From Zygnema cylindricum (lineage: Eukaryota; Streptophyta; Zygnematophyceae; Zygnematales; Zygnemataceae): a stretch of DNA of 64,000 nt. The notes beneath the pieces were generated by a model, which was not told the origin of the DNA, did no database searches, and saw only the letters and a list, made by a program, of their open reading frames with translations. Below are positions 29,569 to 41,600 of this stretch, piece by piece. The DNA is taken from NCBI GenBank assembly GCA_037447655.1, contig JBBHKE010002842.1:382018-446017 (forward strand). The letters run 5' to 3'. The number at the start of each line of letters is the position of its first letter. Position 1 is the first letter of the stretch. A program made the translations under genes and the position numbers.

Positions 29569-31720
29569 ACATTTAGGAGAAGCGAAAGATTTCTAGATAG
29601 AAGAGGCTAGTTCATTGTAGTATTTTAGAAGAAAAACGAGGATTTGAAAATCAAGTCTTTTATTCTTGTAATATTCATCTTATCCCAACAAAATGGAGGT
29701 GTAATTTCAAAGCCACACCGTCGTTTCATCTATTCATTTCGTCCTTCGGTCAAACATGCTTTCTTTTCTCAACTTATGTATAAAGAGTAGTGTCTGGAGT
29801 CCTCCTTTAGTTATTCAATGTGATTTATCTGGTAGTACATCGTGAACAGTTATTAGAGTGAATAAATTAAATTAAACTAAAGTGGTCTTTTGGTGCTATT
29901 GGTTCAAATCGTTCATTGGTTTAAGCCGGTTAAATCAGCTTGAGGGGGTTGAAAAACAGTTTGGTTTGGTTGGGTCGAGCCGGACACGTCTTTAACTCAC
30001 GGCCAATTGCACAGATTTTGACAGAGGAAACAAAGGTTACGCACCCAAAATTTTGTCATGTAAACTTTTGTGACACCTGTCAAATCATTTCCTTTACATT
30101 TGTCACAGTTAAGAAGACATGTATTGTATCATTGCCTGTTACTTGTACAATTGTGTGGTATAAATATATAATTTTATGTCATTTGCCGTATGTCGGGAAT
30201 GGATGCTTTAGTGTTAAACATTTATGTGGATATGCCGTAGAAGCTTCCCTGTCAAACAGAAAAGGTGTGGATGAGTTCGTCGACTACAATATTGTTCTTT
30301 TCTAAGAGTTCAAAATATTGAAATTGTCATATAACCCACAGAGGAGAGGTTTGAACCGGGGACTACAGAGCGAAGGCAGATGGCTTGTCGCCAAAATACT
30401 AACAATGGTCCCATGATTCAAACTTCTGGAATCAGTTTCTAAAAATACTTCATCTTTTTGCTGTCCACCTTTTTGGTTCCCATGTACTCCGATGGTTTAC
30501 CAACTCAATTTCTCAAGATTTTATATATTCTCTAACCAATTAAAATGCATTATTGAACGGTTTTCGGATTCGTTAGGGTGGACCATATGGTAGTAGATTC
30601 GAGCCCGTGGGTAAAAGTTTTCCTTTCAAGAATATGTTCATGTAGGTCCAATAATGTGACGTCACATATCTGTTCAATCCTTCACAATTCGTAGTGTACA
30701 AAAAGACTGGACGGGTGTGTAAAGAAAATGTCACACACAGGTCTGATTTGCAAGTGAACATAAAAAAGTATTTTTTTTTTCGATTTTTGTATGGACTTGC
30801 TGATATGTTCATGCGAACACCCAAGACTTTGTCACTTTTTGACCTCCCAAAGAAAAATAGGTCTATTGTTAATTAGGGTAATTCTGGCCCATTTTTTTGG
30901 CCCAATTAATACAATGTTTTAGTTGCTTTTTTCTAAAGGTTAATTCTGTTTGTGGTTCACAATTGTCACATCACTCAGACTGGACATTGAATTATATGCA
31001 CTATAAGAACCCTCACATTAATTATTTCCTAATGCTTTCTTTTTAACGCTAATAGTGACTCGCAGTGTAATTTATTACAAAATATATTAACAAAAAATCA
31101 GAAAAGTAGACTTGTATTAACCGATGGAAAATCGAAGCACCCATTTATGCAATTCTTACGCATTTGTTTTTTATACGGTACTCGCAGTCACTTGTCCATA
31201 ACTATATGTGAACCGTGCACTTTTCTGCTCCATCACTGCAATATTACTGCCTAGAAACGAACAGAAAAATTAATAATAGTCATAGTATTTACCCGAGGAA
31301 AGCGCCATATGGAACCTTGACATCCTAATGGTGCCATTCTAAACATTGTCCCTAGACGCCTTAACTTATTTTCAGTTCGTAATGTTGTTAAAGGGAAACA
31401 TTACGAACAACAACGTTTTGGGAATAAATATTTGTCTGTAAATTTCAAGTTTACATAAGATTTCTACGCGTATGCCGCGGAGTTTCTCCCATTTCCTTCC
31501 TTGATTTAGCTTCAGCGTCAAAGAGATATTTCTCTAGAAGAGGGTATTTCCAATACGGTCGGATAGCCGTATTTTTAATTCTGACCTTGACCGGAACTTC
31601 CCGAACCTCGATGTGCGCGTAAAAGTAAGAAAAAAAAAACTTCAATTACCCACACTCTTGTGCCATCGCATTGTCTCGCATTGTGGTCTTTATACTACTG
31701 GCCTACTGCCAAAGCAGCTT
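29569..31720. other. Gene-poor spacer
   Basis: No coding block is recognised. MITE-like ends occur near 29,842-29,866 (ATCGTGAACAGTTATTAGAG) and 31,046-31,070 (CTAATAGTGACTCGCAGTGT), without clear partners. Confidence 0.45.
30339..30418 (-). mobile_element. tRNA-derived SINE-like head
   Basis: On the minus strand, an A-box-like TTAGTATTTTGGCG lies about 35 bases before a B-box, GGTTCAAACC, the spacing of an internal RNA polymerase III promoter. No full cloverleaf can be folded, so it looks like a SINE head or decayed tRNA. Only one copy was noticed in the window. Confidence 0.4.
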
Positions 31721-31729
31721 GGTAACAAG

Positions 31730-33020
31730 AAAGCGCAAAAGCTAGCAGCTGGGAAGGGATCAACACTTGCACAGACAGGTTAAACTCGACATCACACCTC
31801 GTCGCTTTTAGGCTTGGTCGTAGCAGGCTGCGGCGGGCCCGGGGCTTATTGCACTCCTTCGGCCGAGGGCGCCGGCTAAAAGCACGTCGGCTTCGCCGAA
31901 GCTTGGTCCAAAGAATGGAAAGCAGCGAAGGTGCTAAGAGGCTGCTTTAGCAGCTGGCGTGCGTAGCACCGCAAAGCCGGTACCGGTGCTCGCACATCGT
32001 GAAGAAGTAGCACTTATTGTAGTTCGCTGCTTTGCTTTTTTCAGAGTGCAATAAGACGAAGCAGCCCCGCTCCGGCTAAGCGCTCCAAAGCTTGGCCGCT
32101 CTTCACCTTCGGTCGTTGTCAAGCGTCGTCATACCGCTCCTTCGTCTTCTTGCGCTCCTATTGCTTTTTATTTTATTTGCTCTAGCAAGAGCAGCCTTGA
32201 CTGGTTGCAAAGAAGGCGGCCGTCTTTGGAGGATTCCGCTTTTGAAGGCGCGTTTGCTTTGCAAGAAGAAGCACAAAATATCACTGTTTCACAGTGGGGC
32301 ACCGTAGTGTAGAACAATGCGCGAATAAGATTTGAACCTTTCACCCAAAAGCCTAATAAGAGCCCTCCAAAGATTGCTATTAGTCATCTTTGTGGTCTTG
32401 TTTGAGCACGATGCCAGCATATCTAATGAGTGAGCACTGGTGAGCGCAGTGAGCAATTAACGCTTTTAGTAAGGTTGTTAGCTAATCGTGACAAGTTATT
32501 TGGTGAGATAACGCGCGTTATACTACTGCAGTTCTAGTCGTGTTTGCAAAAAGCGACTAAGCATGTCACTTAGATTTGTCACACATTGTTTTGATCCTGT
32601 TACCCCAATGAGAAAATGATGTGCAAAACGCACATAATGTAATTGTGGACCTTGCGCTGTGGGCAAATCTGACAAACACGTGCAAGCGACTGCGCCGCTA
32701 CACTTTTGGGTATTTCGCTCCCCAAACGCAGCTACTGTTGCGTGCTCTCTATACTCGTCAACCAGCCTGGTTACTGCTGGCTGCTTTAGCAGTTGTAGAT
32801 GCGAGAACTCGTACAGCTCCAAGCTTTTTAGCCTTTGATCACTTCCTACTTGCGGTGCTCCAATAAAATCGTCGCACCTGCTACAAAGAGAGAAACGCTT
32901 TGCTTCGTGCGACAATTTTATTGGAGCAGCAAGAGACTGTAGTCGCAACACAAACAGATCTAGTGCGTGCAAAATGGTATTTTCCAATAAAGGACGAAGG
33001 GAAGGTGCGGAGCACAAAAG
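31730..33020. other. Compositionally distinct, GC-richer island, possibly of organellar origin
   Basis: Unlike its AT-rich surroundings, this block is rich in GC palindromes (GCTTCGCCGAAGC, CCGGTACCGG). Near 32,325-32,350 it carries a tRNA-arm-like stretch (GAAAGGTTCAAATC on the minus strand). It ends with a strong hairpin at 32,856-32,927. Frames on both strands (32,092-32,307 and 32,523-33,023) show no known domain. Clustered GC palindromes and hairpins are typical of algal organelle intergenic DNA, so a NUMT/NUPT is possible. Confidence 0.35.
32856..32927. repeat. Long inverted repeat (hairpin)
   Basis: GCTCCAATAAAATCGTCGCA on the left pairs with TGCGACAATTTTATTGGAGC on the right (one mismatch in about 21), with a loop of about 30 bases. 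Confidence 0.85.
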
Positions 33021-33849
33021 CAATCTTGAAAGTCTAACATTATAGCTAAAAGGAATCTATTTGAAACCCAGCTTTAGGAGCAAAATGAAAGAAGAAACAT
33101 GCACTTCAAGAAGAAAACAAAGGAATCAATATCGCAACCCATAGCCTCGCTGAAAAGGGCAATAAGCTACATTCTTTGAGCTGGCGACTTGTAAGATCCT
33201 TGTACAAATTATCCCAAGCTTCCATATCTCAATTTTCCATAATCCATCCTTTCTGTTGGAGGACACTTCCCACAAGAAGCATGCCGCTCAGTGCATCCTC
33301 TACTGTTGTTTGTACTATTTCACTCATGACAAACCTCCTTATAGCATATGGATGTTCTCTATCTCCGACTGTGAAAACAGAAAAAATCCCAAGAAACCTC
33401 TTCTTTAACAGAGAGGCCGTACCTTTGCAAAGAAAGAGCCAGAAATGATATTTTGCACACTGTTTGTCATTCCTTCTGCTAATCACGGTTCACATTGCGT
33501 TGAAAATGGATGAATTGTCTTTCAACATATGACAAAAAGGTTTGTCGATTTGGGTTTCAAACGTTGATTGGTTCAAAATTTATACCTCGTACTTTCTATA
33601 ACGAGCGATCGGCATCTTGATGCCAAAATAAATTTACAACAATAAGGCAATGTTGAATAAAAGCTGCAAGCTTTGACATATACGGACTTGACGCTCATGG
33701 ATTCATGAAACCATTCCTACCAAGCTACAGCGTATAACGCTATTAGAGAAAACGATTTTAACCTTACTCAAACTCATTTATCCTTTCGTACGAAGAAAGT
33801 TAAAAAAGTGAAAGAATAATTTGCGTCATCGTCAAAACTTCTAATGTAC

Positions 33850-34405
33850 TACACCGTCAATCGCTATTAGAGTATATAACGCCAATTCGGTGCCCTTTTT
33901 AAAAAAAAAAAAAACCCGAAATACAATCCATAATTTTATTTTTTCCATTATTCTAATTAGGTTTTTTTTTCAATTAGCGTTAATAAGGAAAGTACACTGC
34001 GATGGAAATAGTGTGGCGTACGGACAGGGAATATTCGTACGAAATGGTACTTTTTGAATTAGGAAAGCATAAAATGACACTTAACATTATTGCGCACACA
34101 TGTGAATGTGCACTGGAAGAAAGAGACGCAAACTCGTCGACAAAAATCACGTTCTCATATGTTCGTCCGTCGACCGTGTGAACAGCGTGACGGCGTACGA
34201 ATTGTCAGATTTTGTACGGCTACACAGATTAATGTAGACATCGAAAGGGCGGGCATTTATTATTCAGGACAACCCAAATTACAGTTAGGGATTAATTAGT
34301 ATATATATTTTTTTTCAAAAAAAAAAAATTCCCGATTAGTGTTAATAACACTAATTTTTTTTTTATGCTATTTATTCCTTTACTCTAATAGCGATTGACG
34401 GTGTA
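33850..34405. mobile_element. TA-flanked TIR element, 556 bp, non-autonomous
   Basis: Perfect terminal inverted repeats of about 25 bases beginning TACACCGTCAATCGCTATTA and continuing GAGTA. There is no transposase frame inside. The interior (ATTCTAATTAGG, AGTGTGG(C/A)GTACGGAC, a GGTACTTTTTGA-like word) matches the inner element at 51,641-52,145, defining a 500-560 bp class. Confidence 0.88.
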
Positions 34406-36887
34406 CATGTTGTTTTGTATTTTTCGACCCACGACCCAAGGAATGTCATCTTAAAACTTTACTTTACAATGTGTTTTAAATTAAGGCATCATCGCTCCAC
34501 AAATATTAAAACATCTCCGCACTTGTCCAAAGTTTTCAAATTTTCAAACGATTTCACACGAGTAAAAGTACACGATTTGTATGTTTTCCCCGTTTGCGTT
34601 AAGTACGGCCAATAAAAGTACACGATGTGTTTTGTTTTGTCCGTTTGCTCCAGTACGTTTTTTTTACTTACAGCAGCCGTACAGAACCGTACAGAAACCT
34701 TTTGTTAGTTTCAGGCCGAACGACGGAAAACGCCTTCTGCATCGTACGGCCTTTGGACGAGACAGAGAAATCGTTCGAACGCCGATTCTAACTTCAATTG
34801 CCGCATTAACGGCCGTACGATCATTGTCCTCCCGGCAGGTACACGACGCACGGAATCTTTCGACTAAAAGTACGGTGAGGATTTCCAGTACGGCTTGAAG
34901 ATCGCATCGCAACGACACAAAGCGTCAATTTAATGGCAAATAAAACGGCCGTTGGTGTCGGTGAATGTCGGTGGATGATGTTTGACCAGCAGAAAGTCAA
35001 CGTATTTCAACGGCCGCCGACATAGCGCGACATGGATTAATCTGAATAGTGTGGATCCAATGCGCAGGATTCTCGACCCTAACGAAACTCCCACTGACGA
35101 AGCCGACAACTCGTCCGCAAAAGTCGCCCGAGATCTCCAAACGTCAGCAATGCCGCAGCGATGACGTTGGCAGATGTTCGAATACGGACGGCAATATCTG
35201 GGCCGTTTCGATAAATTCAGAGAAACGACAAAACATGCGACCGTTGCAGCCATTCGCCATTCGCCGGTTTCCTGCGCATTATTGGTATTCGGGACTTGCA
35301 CGCATCGGCGGCTGGCGGCCGAGCGTCGCCGAGACTGTTCCCCGCACGGAACTGCGGCTTCACGCGGTTCATCCTGGCCGTAAATAAGGTCCGCTGAAGC
35401 GCATCCTTATTAGCGTTACTGACTACGCCGCCCGTCGTTATTAACCTATTACCATTAACAACACTACAGTAGTTCGGTCGCGACTTTTTTTCACCTGAAA
35501 ACAAAAAATAGTGTTAGCAACACTATTTAAGGATGTGGACTACAATTGCCACGTTTATGTACACTGAATTATTTTATCACTTAGTTCACAAACATATTCC
35601 TGTACTTCTATTTGTTCAAACAACCTCCAACAAGGAATAAAGGAATTCAAATAGCAACCGCCAAAGGAACCAACTTTGTAAGAAGTAAAGAAAAAAAAAT
35701 ATGGATAGAAAATCGGAAGAGAATACAAATTTTTGGCATCGACAAAAGACAAATCAGGAGCAAAGAATTGAAGATATGATTGCCGGGATAACATAAAAAT
35801 GACAATTGGAAGAGAAAACGCCATCATAAAATAAAAAGTAGTGACTAAGCCGGAAATACACCAACCAAGCTTAGAGGATGGTGTAGCTCAGCAAAGAAGT
35901 CCATAAATAAAAAACATGCAAACGTTTATAGATTCGTGTAGTGTACACTCTCACTCGAGGTTGGCGACAAAAGGGACGAAATTGTAGTTGGACAGAGGTT
36001 GCCAATAGCAACAAATTGAACGAGTACCACTCAAAATATACCACAAAGATGGAAACCTCTAAAAAGGATCACAAACAATTTCTTGCGACTCATTCCACAC
36101 ACCTCAACACTCAATAAACACACAACAAAAACTTGTCTAGTAAGAGAAAAACTTTAAGAAAGTTAAACATTAGAAGCTATCTACGCGTGCCAAAGACTTA
36201 GAGCAAACCAAAGAAGTTTGAAGCAACACTCACGCATTTGAACACAACCCAAAACAAATTGATAGGACAAAAAAAAATTGATCGAGTGAGTGAGAGTGTC
36301 CTAAAAAAATTAAAGGGAGAAGCAATATGGTTTTCATTTCCTTTATGGAGTAACCGAATATGTGGCTGGACACGTTATTCCACTCCTAAGTTCATTTGCA
36401 ATAGTGACCGTAACACATATTGAACACTACTAAAACTAGTACTAAGAATCTTCATTAGTAAACAGGGTGATTGGAAAGCGTCACATGGAACCCTACCCTT
36501 GTAAATGCGAATGCGCCACGCTATTTTTAGCCGCTCTAAAAGGTACACACAGGTTAGAGGGTTTGATATTTTCGCGATTTATTTGGTGGGATGTTGGGTG
36601 GCCCTTCATATTTAATACAAAAATATTGTACTATAAATCGTACGAAAGATCATACCCCTCCTCCTCCTCCCCGCGACGTGCCACTTGGGTGGGTTTGAAA
36701 TTTGTTTTGAAACCCAATGTCGCTTTTATCTATCACGGTATAAATTTATCGACATAACGAGCCGATATGTCAACAAATTATCGCGAAATTGAGTTTCTCT
36801 ATATATCGAGACAATATATCATTTATCGAGTACCCAAAATTAAGTACATATCGGCAAAGGGCCTTCCATACACAACAATATAACCAC
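34406..36887. other. Repeat-rich spacer, no gene recognised
   Basis: 34.6-35.4 kb is rich in CGTAC words and has open frames on both strands without recognisable domains. Near 35,390-35,540 there are MITE-like words (CCGCCCGTCGTTATTAACC, AATAGTGTTAGCAACACTA). From 35.9 to 36.4 kb the sequence is plain and AT-rich. GATAA/TTATC palindromes begin at about 36,740. Confidence 0.45.
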
Positions 36888-37759
36888 TAGTGTTGTGTAT
36901 CCGTAAGGATTTGCCTGATAACCGATATGGGCGTTTTTTCGGGGACCCGATAATCGATATATTGGTACGATATATCGTTATCGGTCTTATCGCCGATAAG
37001 TAGCCGATAATATCGGCTATTTATCGGCGATAATGCCGATAACGATAAGTGTACGAGCCGTACAGATAAATGTACGGCATGTACACTCAACTGTACGTCT
37101 TATTCCCCCAACGCGCCCTACTCACAACCCCTGAGGTACCTACCAATCAGATCATTTGTACAAGCCGAAAGACAGTAGTCGGCATAAGATGTGTACGAAT
37201 TTAGTACGGCTCTAGTTAAAACGATGTACCTTTCAGATCCGACGCCGTGGCTTTGTCCCTTTATATTTTGGATCCACTGGAAACCTGCCACGTGTCAATC
37301 CGCCGGCTTTTTTGGCAAAAGCCGCCAAAAAAGCCATTCCGAGATGCCGGCGCTCACGCTGACCGTCCGATCGTATTTTCTCATTGAATGTCGTCCGTTC
37401 GATTCCGACGGCGCGCATAATGTTATTTTGCATCCGTTGTTCGTTGTGTCCGCCGTCTTTATACCGTTCCATGATAATCAGTTTATCGGTACAATATCGT
37501 ACGTTCCCGTAAAATTTATGTTCAGTTAACCGCCCAAAAAGTACTACAAAGTGCAACGTATTTTTTCGTCAAATTCCGTACATTTCCCGTAAACAACCGT
37601 ACATTTCTCGTAAATTTACCGTTCAGTTTACCGGACAGAAAGCACTCCGGACATAAAGTACAGAAAGTACAAATATATCGGGACCGCTGACCGTTCGATA
37701 ACCGATTACTATCGGTATCGGTGTTATCGCGATAAGTTTTTTACCGATACACAACACTA
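36888..37759. mobile_element. hAT-like non-autonomous element with 8-bp target-site duplication
   Basis: The left TIR is TAGTGTTGTGTATCCGTAA. The right end reverse-complements to TAGTGTTGTGTATCGGTAA (18 of 19). It is flanked by the direct repeat ATAACCAC at 36,880-36,887 and 37,760-37,767, the 8-bp duplication typical of hAT transposons. The subterminal regions are packed with TTATCGG/CCGATAA palindromes, possible transposase-binding repeats. No hAT transposase (BED finger or dimerisation domain) is visible inside, so it would need one supplied in trans. Confidence 0.85.
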
Positions 37760-38383
37760 ATAACCACACATGGGATACAATGAGCGTTTGCTTCTAAAGA
37801 ACAATATCGGACGGTCAAAGTTGTTCCCCAAAATTTTGGAGAATCTTGCCAAATATAGAACAAACATGTTTTGCAAAAAAGTAGAAGAAAAAAATAGCAA
37901 TACGGCCCGGTACAAAACTGTACGGTTTTCGGTAAACAGCCTCAGTTTTCGCCTGACGGAGGTTCGCCCTTCGGGAAAATTTCCACTAAAACATAGTCGA
38001 ACATGCCACGCTGTCGTAGCTGCGACCTTTAGGGGAGGGGAACAAAAAACGCTTATTGCTTCAGTCGCGACGCTCTACTTTTGGCGGCAGCGTGACGCAT
38101 TGAAGTAATGTCCGATGGAAATAATCCGCGAGGTACTTGCTACCCGGACACGTGTCGGCACCAGGTCATCCTGTCGGCACCCGTATTCTAAAAATACATG
38201 AAAATTTAACTAGGTCCGTCGCACAACTGGAAAGAATTTCACTTCCCCTGAAAAGAATTTCGCCAGGTGTAGTTCAGGCGTACTTCACATCCGTGCATGT
38301 ACGAAGGATCGAATCTGTTTCCTCTCACCGTACGGAATTGCAGCAATCGACAAAATTCCGTTCGTTTCCACTCTTCCCCTATT

Positions 38384-38570
38384 CTCCGCACGGAACGTCC
38401 GACTGGATGTGAATGCGATTCTCCTCGTTTCGCTCGAACTGCAGCAACCGTACGGCAGATTTATGACAGGAACCTCTCCGTACACCGAGCACTTTGTCGC
38501 CGCCGGTACGGACAAGGCACCGACACCAGCGGTACATAAGCGGAAGATCCGACCGCAGGTGAGTGTCTCA
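38384..38570 (+). promoter_or_regulatory. Conserved upstream block of the GH16 gene (copy A)
   Basis: CGCACGGAACGTC, GAGCACTTTGTCGCC, AGTACGGACAAG-like and GCAGAAGATC-like words recur in the same order at about 54,290-54,450, before copy B. The blocks sit 100-280 bases upstream of the two start codons. Conservation between otherwise diverged flanks suggests promoter or 5' UTR function, or just shared ancestry. Confidence 0.45.
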
Positions 38571-38666
38571 TTCCGTCCTCGTTTTAGAAAATCGGCGTCG
38601 GGTTGTTTTCGGCCAAACCGGCGGAGCCGAACAGAAGCGAGAAAGGAAGCGGCGCGTTTAGCGACC

Positions 38667-41600
38667 ATGACGAGTGCCAAGATTTTGCTTCCGCTCGTTT
38701 TGGCTCTGGTCTCCCTTTCCGCCCTTCCTTCCCAATCGCAGCCTCTCCCCTATTCTCCGCAATGGCGCGCCTGGGCCACCGCCAAGAGCCTCAGCCGCTT
38801 CCAGCCAAAACGTACTTTTTCGTACAACATTCTGGACCAGTCGGAGGAGCCGAACGGCACGGCGGCGCCAATCCCGAAGCAGCTGGAGAGTTTCGCGCAG
38901 TTCGCGGCCGACCAGAGGCGCCCTTCCTGGGGAGCCGCCGCGCCGAAAAGCGCGCGAAACGCGGCGCGAAAGCCGCTGACGGCCGTCGACACGCAGTTCC
39001 CGACGGCCGACTCGCGCGCCAAGCGAGTGGTCGCCGCGGTCCAGCTGCGGCAGGGGCAGACGCCGCAGGGCTACGTGGCAGAGACGCTCCCGCAGGTCGA
39101 CGCGAGGCTGAAGGCGGGCCTCGCGAAAAGCGGGCCGCTGAAGGCCTGCAACAAAACGCTCCCCAAGTCGCAGAACCAGCTCGGCCAGGCCAGGGCCATG
39201 CTGGCGAAGGAGGACTGGGCGAAGGCGTCCAAGAAGGTTCTCTTCACAAAGCAGGGCATCGAGGTCTGCCTCGCCGCCATAACCGCCGCCGCCATGGACG
39301 CGGATTTCGGCCAACAGGAGCTGAGCTCGGCGGCGGGCCTGTGCGTGGCGGCGATGGAGATGCTGACTCAGCTCCGCGGCTCGCAGAAGCGGCGCCAAAA
39401 GACAGACCCTGTCACCAATGTCACGTCCGAGGGAACCAAACCGGAACACGTCACGTCGACAGGGAGCGACCACCAGCTCCTCGTTGATATAACCGGAGGT
39501 AAGGATTTTGTCACCACCTTTGCAAATCCCTCTCTCTTCCCCCCCCTCCATTCTCTTCCTTTTTCTCCCTCCCCCCCGTCTTATGCTCTCCCCGCCTCTC
39601 CCACTCTCTCTCCCTCTCTTCCCGCTCTCCCCCTCGTCCTCCCTCTCTGACTCTCTCTCTCTCTCTACATACTAATCTGCCACAAGGCGCCTTGAAGGAT
39701 GGGAACGGTTTCCTCATATGATTCTTTATTTATCCCGTTTTTCCCTTCCTTTTTTCAGGTGCCCGAATTTATTCCCAGCGCTCGTTTACTTCCGGGACTT
39801 TCTCGGCCAGAATAAAATGTCCATCCGGTCCGTCGTCGGGATCTACAACCAGTTTCTACGTACGTTTCCTTGTTTGTTTTTAATTGATGTTAACACGTTG
39901 CGATGTCGATATCTTTAACAAATTTTCGTCGCACTGATTGAAATGACTTGTTGTGCACGGTAGAATCGATTCAAGAAGTGGGTAACTTGACTATCTCATC
40001 TCCTTATTGAATCCTTTGCTTCTCTTTACATTGCTCAATTCGAAAAATATTTTACGGCGAGAGGTAAGAAAAACCGTCCAGAGTCAACAAAACATGCGTC
40101 TGATTTTTATTTTTGTGATTGTAATTTTTCGCAGCTCTCGACCCCTTTAATGGACGGAAATCGCAACTCCATTATCATGGAGTTCTACGGCGATTACAAG
40201 AGTCGAGTCGCGTTGACCACCGTTCAAAACAATACAAACGGAAACTCCAGAATTGTAGATTTGGGATTCGATTGCTCGACAGAGTACCACACTTACACAC
40301 TCGTGTGGTCTGCCAACAGAATCATGTCAGTCTCTCCCTCTTCCTTTCACAACAAAGTGGGAATCAGAGTAAATTATTTGGAATCGATGATCACTCGCGT
40401 CTGTGACTCTTCAAAAATTTTCTTCAGAAAGTCTTTTAAAACTCCGCATTGCAAATTATGACAACAACCAAATCTCTCTCACAGACACGCTTCCCAAAGA
40501 AGCTGCTCGCCAGACTCTCAGTTTTTTAGAAAATTCATTACACATACTTCACAAAAACTTACGCGTTTTGTTTTTCCCAGTAATATATCTCATTTTTTAC
40601 AGTTCCAACCGTGATTTTTTTAACACTTGGTATTTTTCTGCCAGGTGGTACGTGGACAAGATACTTTTGCAATACAACGACAATGAGGGGTTGGAAGTGT
40701 TTCCTTCCAGTACAAGTATGCGCCTTTATATGTCCCTTCTTTATACTTCCACGGCGGCGATGGGCTCATGGAGCACGGGATATCCGCGGTCGCCGATTCT
40801 TGCCGACTTCAAATCTGTGAAGGTTGGAACTCCAACGGTGGTTCCTCCCAAGATTCCAGCAAAGGTGAAATACTCGCCGTTGTTTCCTCTGAGCATGGAT
40901 TACTGTTCCCCAAATATTGAAACAGGGCGCGGGACAGCCGCCATCACGTACGACAATTCTGGATGCGGTGCGTACTTTTTGTTTTTTCTACTTTATTTTA
41001 CATTTACATCGTTAAAAACGTACACGCCTTCATTTTTGATGTTAACTTTCTCCTAAAGGCTAAGGTGTAAAAATGACACAAACAATGAGGAAATCCATCA
41101 AAAAAGGGGCAAGTTTGTATCTCGCTTTCGATCATAATATTGTTAAAAGGTCTTTTGTTTGCCGGAAGCACGACTGCACTTCTATCCCATTTTCCTAATT
41201 GTATACTTTTCCGTATTTTGTTTTACAGGTGGCAGGTTCCACTCCACCATACCTTATCAGTCTGGATTCTTCTCCACAGAGTTCAAATGTGCCAAGGGAA
41301 ACACAAGCGGATTAGTCTCCTCCTTTTATGTGAGGATTCTCCCCACACCTTAATGACATGATTGAGTTCGGAAGACGTAACCACTACCAAAACGTAGGGG
41401 ACATGACTTCCCATAAAGGCCTAGGATTTGTCAAAAATGTCTTGTCAAATGTTTCATACATGTGTCATAAACATCTGAAAAACTCGTGATTTTTCTAGAA
41501 AAAAAATAGTCGACGTTTTAGCACTGTCCTTGTACCTTAAAGAAAGTAGCTCTCTCTGTGTCCTTTTCTTTCTCTCTCTCTCTCTGCATTCATTTTTCGT

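Noticed and set aside
33229-33486. Minus-strand frame with VGDREHPYAIRR and WDMEAWDNLY-like text, perhaps a copia gag remnant
   Set aside because: The resemblance to gag is too weak and no pol sequence is adjacent.
38409-38666. In-frame 86-codon upstream extension of GH16 copy A
   Set aside because: Not conserved in copy B; the ATG at 38,667 begins a signal peptide present in both copies.
38658-39551. 297-codon minus-strand frame opposite exon 1 of GH16 copy A
   Set aside because: Antisense shadow caused by high GC. The equivalent frame in copy B is broken, whereas the + strand protein is conserved.
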